Positions 15,807 through 23,506 of a DNA stretch of 40,237 nt are shown in pieces. The DNA comes from an uncultured Eubacteriales bacterium. GTDB lineage: Bacteria; Bacillota; Clostridia; Christensenellales; Aristaeellaceae. Location of the stretch: contig OMZP01000033.1 in assembly GCA_900315585.1 (NCBI GenBank), positions 1-40,237 of the forward strand. The letters are read 5' to 3'. A program made the position numbers and the translations under genes. Every line of letters begins with the position of its first letter. The stretch's first letter is position 1. The notes under the pieces are model-generated. The model made no database searches, was not told where the DNA came from, and was given only the letters and a program-made list of their open reading frames with translations.

Positions 15807-16658
15807 ATGTCCAGGATCGGCATTATCACCGACACCAATTCCGGCATGACCGCCCGGGAGGCAGAGCAGCTGGGCGTGACCCTGATGCCCATGCCCTTCA
15901 CCGTCAACGGCCGCAACTATGTGGAAAACGTGAACATGACCTACGCGGAGTTTTTCGAGCACCTGGCCGCCGACGCCTCCGTCGCCACGTCCCAGCCCTC
16001 GCCGGAATCCGTGATGTCCTGCTGGGACGAGGCCCTGAAAACCTGCGATGAGCTCATCTACATCCCGATGTCCAGCGCCCTCTCCTCCAGCTGCCAGAGC
16101 GCGCGGCTGTTCGCGGAGGACTACGACGGCAGGGTGTTCGTGGTGGACAACCACCGCATCTCGATCTCCCAGAAGCAGTCCGTCCTGGACGCGCTGAAAT
16201 GGCGGGACGCGGGGCTGAGCGCCGAGGACATCGTGAAAAACCTGATGGACACCTCCATGGAGGCCAGCATCTACCTGACCGTGGACGACCTGAAATACCT
16301 GAAAAAGGGCGGGCGCATCACGCCGTCCGTGGCCGCGGTGGGCACGGTGCTGAACATCAAGCCGGTGCTGCAGATCCAGGGCGGCAAGCTGGACACCTAC
16401 AAGAAGGTGCGCGGCCTGCACGCCGCCCAGAACGCCATGCTGGACGCCGTCCGCAAGGACCTGGAGGATCGCTTCAAGGACACCGAGATGCTCCTGCGCA
16501 CCGCCTACACCGGCGACGAGGCCATCGGCCGCGTGTGGAACGCCCAGGTGCAGGAGAAATTCCCCCAGTTCAAGGTCACCGGCGACCCGCTGCCCATCAG
16601 CATCGCCTGCCACGTCGGCCCCGGCGTCATCGCCCTGGGACTGATGAAGAAGATATAA
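15807..16658 (+). CDS. DegV-family fatty-acid-binding protein
   Basis: A 283-residue, full-length DegV/FakB-type protein. Seen: 'IGIITDTNSGMT' at the N-terminus, 'TSQPSPESV', 'IPMSSALSSSCQSARL' and 'LKYLKKGGRITPSVAAVGTVLNIKPVL', the family signatures around the bound fatty acyl chain. Known: FakB proteins present fatty acids to the kinase FakA for phosphorylation and use in phospholipid synthesis. No fakA is in the window, so the FakB role is inferred from the family. The ATG at 15807 follows GGGAGA by 7 nt. It ends in hairpins shared with the convergent zinc-ribbon gene. Confidence 0.93.
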   Translation: MSRIGIITDTNSGMTAREAEQLGVTLMPMPFTVNGRNYVENVNMTYAEFFEHLAADASVATSQPSPESVMSCWDEALKTCDELIYIPMSSALSSSCQSARLFAEDYDGRVFVVDNHRISISQKQSVLDALKWRDAGLSAEDIVKNLMDTSMEASIYLTVDDLKYLKKGGRITPSVAAVGTVLNIKPVLQIQGGKLDTYKKVRGLHAAQNAMLDAVRKDLEDRFKDTEMLLRTAYTGDEAIGRVWNAQVQEKFPQFKVTGDPLPISIACHVGPGVIALGLMKKI

Positions 16659-16666
16659 TCGCGGAT

Positions 16667-16742
16667 ATGCGAACGCCTCCCCGACGGGGAGGCGTTCGCA
16701 TAAAAGCCCCGCCTCTTCCGTTCGGAAGGGGCGGGGCTTTCC
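16667..16742. terminator. Two strong hairpins between convergent genes (bidirectional terminator)
   Basis: The first is a perfect 16-bp stem (16667-16701, ATGCGAACGCCTCCCC / GGGGAGGCGTTCGCAT, loop GAC). The second (16703-16742) has AAAGCCCCGCC / GGCGGGGCTTT arms. They fill the 92-nt gap between the degV-family and zinc-ribbon genes. U-tracts are short on both strands. Confidence 0.75.
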
Positions 16743-16750
16743 TCTATCGC

Positions 16751-17047
16751 TTACCAGCGATTCTCCATGCGCTGCTTGTCGAAGCACTCACGGCAGTACA
16801 CCGGACGATCTCCGCGGGGCTGGAAGGGCACCTGGGTGGGCTTGCCACACTCGGCGCAAACCACATCATACATGGGGCGATCGGCGCGGTTGAAGCCACC
16901 GTTGGCAGCCTTGCGCTTGTCGCGGCAGGCCTTGCAGCGGCCGGGCTCGTTCTGGAATCCCTTGTCGGCGTAGAACTGCTGCTCGGAAGCGGTGAAAACG
17001 AACTCGTTGCCACACTCACGACATACCAAAGTCTTGTCTTCAAACAT
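16751..17047 (-). CDS. Small zinc-ribbon protein with four CxxC motifs
   Basis: A 98-residue protein. The ATG at 17047 follows AGGAGGG by 9 nt. Seen: four CxxC knuckles (LVCRECGN, GRCKACRD, VVCAECGK, VYCRECFD) arranged as two zinc ribbons, with a 'FTASEQQFYADKGFQNEPGRC' stretch typical of the 'probable zinc-ribbon' family (zf-trcl) and its CxxC_CxxC relatives. Small, soluble and cytosolic. Family members are widespread in Clostridia, but their function is unknown to me. Confidence 0.85.
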   Translation of the reverse strand: MFEDKTLVCRECGNEFVFTASEQQFYADKGFQNEPGRCKACRDKRKAANGGFNRADRPMYDVVCAECGKPTQVPFQPRGDRPVYCRECFDKQRMENRW

Positions 17048-17171
17048 GGAAAAAAACCCTCCTAATTGTGTGTGCCCATGCGATGTATAGTCTCTGTTGC
17101 CGATTCCTGCCATCGGTAGGATACCACTGGAGGGGATGCGGTTCAAAAGCCTTCTAATCGGGGCTGAGAAT

Positions 17172-17200
17172 ATTATAACACACTGGAGCAATTTTGTACA
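17172..17200 (-). promoter_or_regulatory. Promoter of the zinc-ribbon gene
   Basis: TGTACA (17200-17195), 17-nt spacer, TATAAT (17177-17172). The leader would be about 118 nt. The -35 is imperfect. Confidence 0.55.
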
Positions 17201-17391
17201 GCCTTTTAAGCACATTTCTTGCCACAAATTTTAATTTTTGTGTGACGAAACGGGCGTCAATCGGCCTGCCGCGCGGGATCGCGGAATGCGACCGGGGAAA
17301 GGGCGGGCGGCGCAACGCCGTCCCTGCAAAGGCATGCCTTTCGCATAACGATGCGCTGTGGGGCAAACCGTCAATCGCCGGGGCGCTCCCG

Positions 17392-18543
17392 TCACTCCTC
17401 CGTCGGAGCCTGCGGCGCGGGGGCTTCGGTTGCGGGCCGCTCCTCGTGGGGCGCGCCCTCGCCGCCCTTGCCGCCGCGGCCGCGGCGACGGCGGTGCTCC
17501 CGAACCTCCCGGGCCTCCCGGGCGGGCACCGGCGTGGCGCCGCCGCTCTCCTTCAGCTTCTCCAGGAACTGATCCGTGGACAGGTTCTTCGGGGCCTTCT
17601 GGTGGGGATAGCGGCGCTTCTTCGGCTCCTCCTCCCCCTCGGCCTCGGCCTGCTCCGGCTCCGGCTGGGGCTTCGGGCGGCGGGGCTTGCGCTCCGGGCG
17701 CGGCAGATCCTTCAGGGCCGCGGCGTCCTCCGAGCCGGGACGGCGCACCTCGTCGATGGGATACTCCTTCACGTCGAAGCTGTCGTCGTCCACCCGCACG
17801 CGCACCTTCACGGTCTCCTTGATGCAGTTGATCTCCGCGATCACGCCCACGCCGTCGGGGGTGATGACGTCCTTGCCCACCCGCGGCACGCGCTTGAGCA
17901 CGGCCTCGTAGTTGTCCTGCTCGTATTTCAGGCAGCACATCAGCCGCCCGCACTGGCCGGAGATCTTCGTGGGGTTCAGAGACAGGTTCTGCTCCTTGGC
18001 CATCTTGATGGACACGGGCTGGAAGTCCCCCAGGAACGCGCCACAGCAGATCTGCCGCCCACAGGAGCCCAGGCCGCCCAGCATCTTCGCCTCGTCCCGC
18101 ACGCCGATCTGTCGCAGCTCGATGCGGATCTTGAACACGCTGGCCAGGTCCTTCACCAGGTCGCGGAAGTCCACGCGGCCGTTGGCGGTGAAGTAGAATA
18201 TGATCTTGTTGTTGTCGAAGGTGTATTCCACGCTCACCAGCTTCATGTCCAGCTTGTGCCGGGCGATGCGCTCCTGGCAGATTTGGAAGGCCTCCTTCTC
18301 CCGCTTCTCGTTGGCCTCGGCCTTGCGGGTATCCTCCTCGGTGGCCACGCGGATCACCTTTTTCAGCGGCGTGACGATCTGCTGGTCGCTGACGGTGCGC
18401 GCGCCGGTCACCACCTCGCCGAACTCCACGCCCCGCGCGGTCTCCACGATCACGTTGTCCCCCGGATGGGGCCAGATGCCGTCCGGGTCGAAATAATAAA
18501 CCTTGCCCGCCTTCTTGAAGCGGACGCCGATTACCGTTGCCAT
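17392..18543 (-). CDS. ricT: RicT (YaaT), PSP1-domain iron-sulfur protein
   Basis: A 383-residue homologue of B. subtilis RicT/YaaT, which with RicA and RicF controls RNase Y-dependent mRNA processing and favours sporulation and competence. Seen: PSP1 domain (about 1-270) with six clustered cysteines, C161, C166, C167 (GLGSCGRQICCGAF) and C198, C203, C204 (SGQCGRLMCCLKYE), consistent with the Fe-S ligands of the family. The C-terminal 100 residues are a disordered tail rich in Pro, Glu and Arg (including RRRRGRGG), far longer than in short homologues and possibly RNA-binding. The ATG at 18543 follows GGGAGG; that site lies just past the holB stop, 7 nt upstream, suggesting coupled expression. 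Confidence 0.93.
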   Translation of the reverse strand: MATVIGVRFKKAGKVYYFDPDGIWPHPGDNVIVETARGVEFGEVVTGARTVSDQQIVTPLKKVIRVATEEDTRKAEANEKREKEAFQICQERIARHKLDMKLVSVEYTFDNNKIIFYFTANGRVDFRDLVKDLASVFKIRIELRQIGVRDEAKMLGGLGSCGRQICCGAFLGDFQPVSIKMAKEQNLSLNPTKISGQCGRLMCCLKYEQDNYEAVLKRVPRVGKDVITPDGVGVIAEINCIKETVKVRVRVDDDSFDVKEYPIDEVRRPGSEDAAALKDLPRPERKPRRPKPQPEPEQAEAEGEEEPKKRRYPHQKAPKNLSTDQFLEKLKESGGATPVPAREAREVREHRRRRGRGGKGGEGAPHEERPATEAPAPQAPTEE

Positions 18544-18550
18544 ATGGGTT

Positions 18551-19510
18551 TTACCTCCCGAAAAGACCGGTGTCTATAAGGTTGAAATAGAGATTCTCCA
18601 GCGCATTGGGCCAGGAGACGTTGCTGCCCAGCTGCATCCGCGCCAGCAGCACGCCCTTGAGGAGCGCCCGGCCGTCCAGCTTCGACTTGCGCAGCCGATC
18701 CGCGTCCCAGGCCTGATAGGGCTCCGCCCCGCTCTGAATGGCCATGAGATCCCGCGCCCAGAGCTCCATGATGTCCAGCGTCTCATTCTCCTGGCCCTTG
18801 TCCTCCTCCAGCGGCGAGGCGGCCCCGGCCACGCTGGCCCGGCCCGAGAGCGCCTCCAGGGATTGGAGCACCTTCTCCCGCAGGGCGCGATATTCTCCGT
18901 CGCCGTCAATCTCCAGCGCCCGGCCCACCGAGCCCTGGGAGAGGCCCGCCAGCTCCCGGGCGCGCACAGGGTCGACGCCCCGCCCTTCCAGCACCCGGGC
19001 GCAGTCCTCCACGCTCAGGTCCGAGAAGCGCACGGTCTGGCAGCGGGAGAGGATCGTGGGCAGCATCGCGCCGGGCGCGTCGGTGATGAGGAAGAACATG
19101 GCCTCCCCCGACGGGCTCTCCAGCGTCTTGAGCAGCGCGTTCTGAGCGGCCACGGTCAGCTTGTCGGCCTGCTCGATCAGGGCGATGTGCCGCCCGCCCT
19201 CGTAGGGGCGCAGGGCCAGCGCGTCGATGAGCTCGCGCACCTCGTCCACGCCGATGGACTTCTTCTCCGGCTTCACCACGTGGATGTCCGGATGGGACCC
19301 GGCCAGGAACCGCTTGCAGGCGGGGCACACGCCGCAGGGCTTGCGCTCCCCCTGGCAGACCATAGCCTGGGCGAACAGCCGCGCCAGGGTGCGCTTGCCG
19401 GAGCCGTGGGGCCCGACGAACAGCAGGGCATGAACAATGCGCCCGGCTTGAACCGAACGCATCAGCTGTTCCATCTTGTCGCCGTAACCCACGAATTCGG
19501 ATAGTTTCAA
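18551..19510 (-). CDS. holB: DNA polymerase III delta' subunit
   Basis: A 319-residue clamp-loader subunit. The start is a TTG at 19510 (reading TTG AAA CTA TCC), placed 6 nt after GAGG and 8 nt past the darA stop; no ATG lies nearby. Seen: Walker A-like GPHGSGKR (33-40), a four-cysteine zinc module (C52, C59, C62, C65), the 'GVDEVRELIDAL' and 'ALIEQADKLTVAAQNALLKTLESP' segments of AAA+ clamp loaders and 'LSRCQTVRF'. It sits between darA and ricT as in other Bacillota; the yaaR gene that usually precedes holB is absent. Confidence 0.94.
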   Translation of the reverse strand: MKLSEFVGYGDKMEQLMRSVQAGRIVHALLFVGPHGSGKRTLARLFAQAMVCQGERKPCGVCPACKRFLAGSHPDIHVVKPEKKSIGVDEVRELIDALALRPYEGGRHIALIEQADKLTVAAQNALLKTLESPSGEAMFFLITDAPGAMLPTILSRCQTVRFSDLSVEDCARVLEGRGVDPVRARELAGLSQGSVGRALEIDGDGEYRALREKVLQSLEALSGRASVAGAASPLEEDKGQENETLDIMELWARDLMAIQSGAEPYQAWDADRLRKSKLDGRALLKGVLLARMQLGSNVSWPNALENLYFNLIDTGLFGR

Positions 19511-19518
19511 GGTTCGCC

Positions 19519-19848
19519 TCAGATCTTCCTGAACTGCTCCACATCCAGCACGAAGATGGTCGCGCCGCCCACGGTGACCTCCACCGGATAGGGCACGTAC
19601 ACGCCCGTGGTGCCGGAAATGGGCGAGGGCGTGGTGGCGATCTGCTTGCGACTCTTGCACACCTTCTCGATCACGCCCATGGCGTTGTCCAGCTTGTCGT
19701 CCTCCACGCCCACCAGGAGCGTGGTATTGCCCGCGCGCAGGAAACCGCCGGTGGTCGCCAGCTTGGTGACCCGGTAGCCCTCGCTCATCAGGTGATTGAT
19801 CAGCCTGGAGGCGTCTTCGTCCTGCACGATCGCGATGATCAATTTCAT
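19519..19848 (-). CDS. darA: Cyclic-di-AMP receptor DarA (PstA/YaaQ)
   Basis: A 109-residue PII-like protein. Seen: 'MKLIIAIVQDEDASRLINHLMSEG', the Thr/Gly loop 'TKLATTGGFLRAGNTTLLVGVEDDKLD' that binds c-di-AMP in the family, and the C-terminal 'VTVGGATIFVLDVEQFRKI'. Known: it senses cyclic di-AMP as a trimer in Bacillota; downstream partners are unsettled. The ATG at 19848 follows GGAGG by 7 nt. First gene of a darA-holB-ricT operon with its own promoter. Confidence 0.95.
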   Translation of the reverse strand: MKLIIAIVQDEDASRLINHLMSEGYRVTKLATTGGFLRAGNTTLLVGVEDDKLDNAMGVIEKVCKSRKQIATTPSPISGTTGVYVPYPVEVTVGGATIFVLDVEQFRKI

Positions 19849-19882
19849 AGGAAGTCCTCCTTCCCTACTCTCATCCAACTGT

Positions 19883-19911
19883 ATTATACACGAAATACAG
19901 TCGTTATGCAA
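19883..19911 (-). promoter_or_regulatory. Sigma-A promoter of darA-holB-ricT
   Basis: TTGCAT (19911-19906), 17-nt spacer, TATAAT (19888-19883), 34 nt upstream of the darA ATG. A MITE-like element ends 18 nt upstream of the -35. Confidence 0.8.
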
Positions 19912-19929
19912 CCATTTTTGCAGATTGTA

Positions 19930-20061
19930 GGGGCTATCTCAAAACGGATGTCCAGCCGCCGTTTCCAATCGTAGGGATGCCATTCATGGCATCCGCGGGC
20001 GGCAAGAATGCCGCCCCTACGGCAGAAATGGAATGTGAACACAGCGATTTGAGACAGCCCC
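19930..20061. mobile_element. MITE-like element with GGGGCTRTCTCAAAA ends
   Basis: 132 nt bounded by GGGGCTATCTCAAAAC and GATTTGAGACAGCCCC as imperfect terminal inverted repeats, with internal GTAGGGATGCCAT...ATGGCATCC and a ...GCCGCCCCTACGG module. No coding capacity. It lies between the darA promoter and the stop of the leucine-rich-repeat gene (9 nt away). Confidence 0.8.
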
Positions 20062-20070
20062 TGGGTTGGC

Positions 20071-21942
20071 TCATTCCGTGGGCGAATCGTCGAAGGGGAT
20101 GTAGCGGCCCTCCAGGTACATCTGCTTGAGAGTGTCGTAGTGGGGGTGCTTGCGCCAGCCCTTGCCGGTGGAGCCCCGGCCCTCGGTGTTGATCTTGGTG
20201 TTGGGCAGCGCGCGCCGCAGGTCCTTGATCATGTCGCTGGACAGGCGGCAGCCGCCGCACCACAGCCGCTGGAGCTGGGTCATGGACTTGAGCACCTCGT
20301 AGTTCTGCCCCACGGGGTTGTAGAAGATGTTCAGATCCACCAGTTTGGGAAGCCCCGTCAGCGGGCTCATGTCGGTGATGTCGTTCAGGAACAGCTCGCA
20401 GAACTCCAGATCCTTGAAGTCGGCGATGGGGTCGATGTTGGTGATCTTGTTGTCCGCCAGGATCAGCACCCTGAGCTTCGTCAGCCCCCGGAAGTTCTCG
20501 ATGTTGGTGATGCCGTTGTGGCCCAGGTCCAGCATCATCAGGTCCGTGCAGTAGCGGATGGGCTCGAAGGTCTTGTCGTTGTAGCCGTAGCGGTTGCCGT
20601 CGCCCAGCTGGGTGGAGAAGGCGGTGGCGTCGGTGCGCAGGGTGTACTTGCCGAACTTGATGACGAACACGAACTTGATGTCCGGGTACTCGTCAAACAG
20701 CTGGCCGCACTGGTCCTGGGTCAGGCCGCTGTCCACCAGGGAGACCTTCGTCAGCTTGGGAAGCCGGGCGATGCAGGCCTTCACGGCGTCCACGCTGCCC
20801 ACCTTCACGCCGTCCAGGTTCAGCTCCGTGGTTTCGCTGGTCAGCTTCTTGTCGAAGGTGGTGATGCCGTAGAGCACCTTGTCGCCGTTTTCGTGGGTCT
20901 GCACCTCGTCCACCTGCTCCGGCGTCAGCTCAATCTCCCGGGCGTCCACCTGCTGCAGGTGGGGCATGTAGTCGATGAAGTCCACATACCGCATCAGCGC
21001 GTCGTAGTTGCCCGTCACGCGTACCATCGTGTCCTCGGTGGTCATGGCCGCCTGGGGCACGTCGCAGCTGAATTTGAAGTAGATGTCCGGGAAGGTCTCC
21101 GTCAGCTCCCGCACGGAGGCGATCGGCGCAGGCACGCCCCGCAGGTCGATTTGGTCCACCTGGGGCAGCAGCATCAGCGCGTCCTCGATGGCGGCGGTGT
21201 CCACGGCGCAGTCCCGCAGGTCCAGCTCCGTGGTGTCCGGGGCGTAGCGCCCGCCCAGCAGCGGCACCCGGTAGGCGAATCGCTTCGTGGGATACTTGTC
21301 AAACAGCGTCCGCAGCTCGCCCGTCGTCAGGTTCAGCTCCCGCAGGTCCATCTCCTCGGCGGCGCTGTCGAAATAGGCCTGCTTCACCGGGATGCTCCAG
21401 CGGATGTCGCACTCCGGCAGGGCCGCGGCCAGGGCATCCCGCTCGGCCTCGGTGAAGGCGTAATTGCCGCGGATGTCCAGGCGCTTCAGGCTGGTGACGG
21501 CCTGGATGGGCTCGAAGTCCGTCACGGTGGAATTGCGCATGTCCAGCCGCTCCAGGCTCGCCATCTCGGTGAAGTGCTTGGGATACTCGTCCTCCACCTT
21601 CACGTCCGTCACCACCAGGTACTTGGGAACGAACCGGCCGTCCACCCGCACGAAGTATTCCGTCAAAAAGCCCGTGGCCAGCAGCGCGATGCACGCAAAG
21701 CCCAGCACGCCCATCAGCACCCGCGAGACCTTCAGATTCACGGCCAGCAGCAGGGCCTCCACCAGCAGCAGCGCGCAGGCCACGCCCATCAGCAGCTTGC
21801 CGAAGGAGAGGTGCAGGGTACTCAGGTAGATCCCCAGGCCCACCGCGCAGGCCACCAATATACCCGCGATCACCCGGCGCAGCAGCAGCATGCCGCCGCC
21901 GGACTTCCCGGGCTTATTCTTCTTCACGTCCGTCTGTGTCAT
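20071..21942 (-). CDS. Membrane-anchored leucine-rich-repeat protein
   Basis: A 623-residue protein. The ATG at 21942 follows GGAG by 8 nt. Seen: a basic N-terminus (TDVKKNKPGKSGGG), three hydrophobic helices within about residues 20-110, then leucine-rich repeats across most of the rest. The clearest internalin-like (22-residue) repeats lie near residues 490-580 ('LMMLDLGHNGITNIENFRGLTKLRVLILADNKITNI'). Earlier segments carry degenerate repeats alternating with 'xLPxxxxxDLRG' units. Known: LRRs are protein-binding scaffolds. Inferred: an envelope receptor or adhesion scaffold; the topology of the LRR domain is not settled. No enzyme domain is seen. Confidence 0.8.
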   Translation of the reverse strand: MTQTDVKKNKPGKSGGGMLLLRRVIAGILVACAVGLGIYLSTLHLSFGKLLMGVACALLLVEALLLAVNLKVSRVLMGVLGFACIALLATGFLTEYFVRVDGRFVPKYLVVTDVKVEDEYPKHFTEMASLERLDMRNSTVTDFEPIQAVTSLKRLDIRGNYAFTEAERDALAAALPECDIRWSIPVKQAYFDSAAEEMDLRELNLTTGELRTLFDKYPTKRFAYRVPLLGGRYAPDTTELDLRDCAVDTAAIEDALMLLPQVDQIDLRGVPAPIASVRELTETFPDIYFKFSCDVPQAAMTTEDTMVRVTGNYDALMRYVDFIDYMPHLQQVDAREIELTPEQVDEVQTHENGDKVLYGITTFDKKLTSETTELNLDGVKVGSVDAVKACIARLPKLTKVSLVDSGLTQDQCGQLFDEYPDIKFVFVIKFGKYTLRTDATAFSTQLGDGNRYGYNDKTFEPIRYCTDLMMLDLGHNGITNIENFRGLTKLRVLILADNKITNIDPIADFKDLEFCELFLNDITDMSPLTGLPKLVDLNIFYNPVGQNYEVLKSMTQLQRLWCGGCRLSSDMIKDLRRALPNTKINTEGRGSTGKGWRKHPHYDTLKQMYLEGRYIPFDDSPTE

Positions 21943-21996
21943 GGAATCGTCTCCAAACCTATGGCTCCGTACAGGAGCCCACATTTTCACATTTAT

Positions 21997-22025
21997 ATTA
22001 TATCGGCTCGCACAGGTTTTTTCAA
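21997..22025 (-). promoter_or_regulatory. Sigma-A promoter of the leucine-rich-repeat gene
   Basis: TTGAAA (22025-22020), 17-nt spacer, TATAAT (22002-21997), about 55 nt upstream of the ATG. Confidence 0.75.
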
Positions 22026-22068
22026 GGAGATTTTTTGCAATACGGTATCATTTACCTTGCAGGCCAGC

Positions 22069-22326
22069 GACCTCATCCGTCTTTGACGAAAAATGCAAGC
22101 ATTTTCCGCCAAATCCACCTTCCCCAAAGGGGAAGGCTCTCAATCTCCGCCCAAAATCCTTCCCCTGTTTGGATAGGTGGCACGAAGCATCGGATAGATT
22201 CGTCTCCCCGGAAGATGGGCGGCGCAACGACGGAAAGTCCGCTCCTGCGCCCTCACGAATGCCGCATCGTCCAAAAGCCTTCCCCTTTGGGGAAGGTGGC
22301 ACGGCGAAGCCGTGACGGATGAGGTC
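22069..22326. repeat. Cluster of CCTTCCCC/GGGGAAGG palindromic repeats
   Basis: Three copies in 258 nt: an inverted one starting CCTCATCCGTC with CTTCCCCAAAGGGGAAGG near 22120, a degenerate one near 22158-22200 (CCTTCCCCTGTTTGGATAGGTGGCACG), and a good one at 22270-22326 (GCCTTCCCCTTTGGGGAAGG ... GACGGATGAGG). Nothing coding is evident in this gap between divergent genes apart from the flanking promoters. Confidence 0.8.
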
Positions 22327-22380
22327 TTTTCGTACTCAGGAAAGCAAATGACGTTGTCCTGCATCCGCAGCGGGCACCCC

Positions 22381-22410
22381 TTGCGCAAAGCGCCGGGTTT
22401 GCGCTATAAT
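22381..22410 (+). promoter_or_regulatory. Promoter with an inverted repeat in its spacer
   Basis: TTGCGC (22381-22386), 18-nt spacer, TATAAT (22405-22410). GCGCAAA (22383-22389) and TTTGCGC (22398-22404) form a perfect 7-bp inverted repeat between the hexamers, which could be an operator. The transcript would start after the ATG at 22409, so the ATG at 22436 is the likely start. Confidence 0.65.
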
Positions 22411-22435
22411 GTTTCCGACAAGGAGGCGGGCAGAC

Positions 22436-23269
22436 ATGGCCAATCGGACGAGCCGGGCTCGGCAGCGGCAGCGCCGCAGAAGAATCGAAATCATCGCGGC
22501 GGGCGCGGGGGCCGTCGCCCTGGCGGCGGTGGCGCTGGTCCTGTTGAACCGGCCCGCGCCGGATGCCGCGGTCCTCGCGCCCGTCGAGGCGACGCCGGTG
22601 GCGGCAGAGGCAACCGCCGAGCCGGTCGTCACCCCGGAGCCCCACGCAGAGACCCCCGCGCCCACTCCCCAGCCGACCCCCACCCCCGTGCCGGAGCCCA
22701 CGCCCACCGTGGTGCCGGGGAGCCGCCCGGACGTGGTGTCCTTCTACACGCCCCAGGGCAAGAGCTATTCCCCCCGGGTACGCATGGGCGACACCTACAC
22801 CGCCCCCTGGAAGAAGGGCAAGGACATCGGCTCCTTCGAGGTCATCGCCTCCGACGAGGCGCTGCTGGACGGGGACTTCTTCGGGGACATCTTCGGCCGG
22901 GCCTGGACCGCCTTTCCGGACTGCGGCAGCTGCAAGATCGGCTACACCCTGCGCTACACCCTGGACGACGGCACGGAGATCCGGTATTCCATGCTGGCCC
23001 CGAAGCACATCGAGCACACGGAGTTCATCGAGGTCTGGCTCTACGACGACTACCACCGAAAGCCCCACCAGTTTTACTCCCATCTGAAGGATTCCCAGAT
23101 GAAGGGCGACACGCTGATCACCTCCGTCAAGCTCACGGCGGGCAAGCAGATCGCCCGCGTGACCGACATCTGGCTGGAGGCCTTCGTCTGCGCGTCGCTG
23201 GACGACTTCGACGCGGAGCGGAACTACATCGGGGACACCAGCTGTGTGATTCATATTGTGAAGGAATAA
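22436..23269 (+). CDS. Membrane-anchored protein of unknown function with Thr/Pro spacer
   Basis: A 277-residue protein. The ATG at 22436 follows AAGGAGG by 9 nt. Seen: an Arg-rich N-terminus (RTSRARQRQRRRR), one membrane helix (about 18-38), a spacer of TPEP/PTP type (about 55-95), and a roughly 180-residue extracellular domain I do not recognise, rich in aromatics ('VVSFYTPQGKSYSPRVRMGDTYTAPWKKGKDIGSFEV', 'FPDCGSCKIGYTLRYTLDDG', 'EVWLYDDYHRKPHQFY'). A CGSC pair may form a disulfide or metal site. It converges on the duplicated glycosidase/partner operon. No function is assigned. Confidence 0.75.
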   Translation: MANRTSRARQRQRRRRIEIIAAGAGAVALAAVALVLLNRPAPDAAVLAPVEATPVAAEATAEPVVTPEPHAETPAPTPQPTPTPVPEPTPTVVPGSRPDVVSFYTPQGKSYSPRVRMGDTYTAPWKKGKDIGSFEVIASDEALLDGDFFGDIFGRAWTAFPDCGSCKIGYTLRYTLDDGTEIRYSMLAPKHIEHTEFIEVWLYDDYHRKPHQFYSHLKDSQMKGDTLITSVKLTAGKQIARVTDIWLEAFVCASLDDFDAERNYIGDTSCVIHIVKE

Positions 23270-23279
23270 AAAAGGTTCT

Positions 23280-23418
23280 TCACGGAAAGTTGGGGGATTT
23301 CCCCCTCATCAGTCACCTACGGTGACAGCTTCCCCCCAGGGGGAAGCCTTTCTGCGCTAAGCCTTCCCCTTGAGGGGAAGGTGCCCCGAAGGGTTTGTCA
23401 TCCCACAACTTTCCGTGA
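23280..23418. mobile_element. MITE-like element with TCACGGAAAGTTG ends
   Basis: 139 nt bounded by perfect 13-bp terminal inverted repeats TCACGGAAAGTTG (23280-23292) and CAACTTTCCGTGA (23406-23418). Inside are CTTCCCCCCAGGGGGAAG and CCTTCCCCTTGAGGGGAAGG palindromes of the widespread repeat family. Non-coding. It lies 10 nt after the stop of the upstream gene. Confidence 0.7.
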
Positions 23419-23424
23419 GGATCC

Positions 23425-23500
23425 AAAAAAGATCCTTCGCTTCGCTCAGGATGACAGGCGCTGAAAACGTCATCCTGAGCAAAGCGAAGGATCTTTTTCA
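23425..23500. terminator. Long 'AAGATCCTTCGC' hairpin, probable bidirectional terminator
   Basis: Arms of about 28 nt (23428-23455 and 23469-23496) pair with one mismatch around a 13-nt loop. The hairpin is flanked by AAAAAA on the left and TTTTT on the right, giving U-tracts on both strands. It lies between convergent genes. The same repeat type occurs at 10273-10340. Confidence 0.75.
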
Positions 23501-23506
23501 TCGGGA

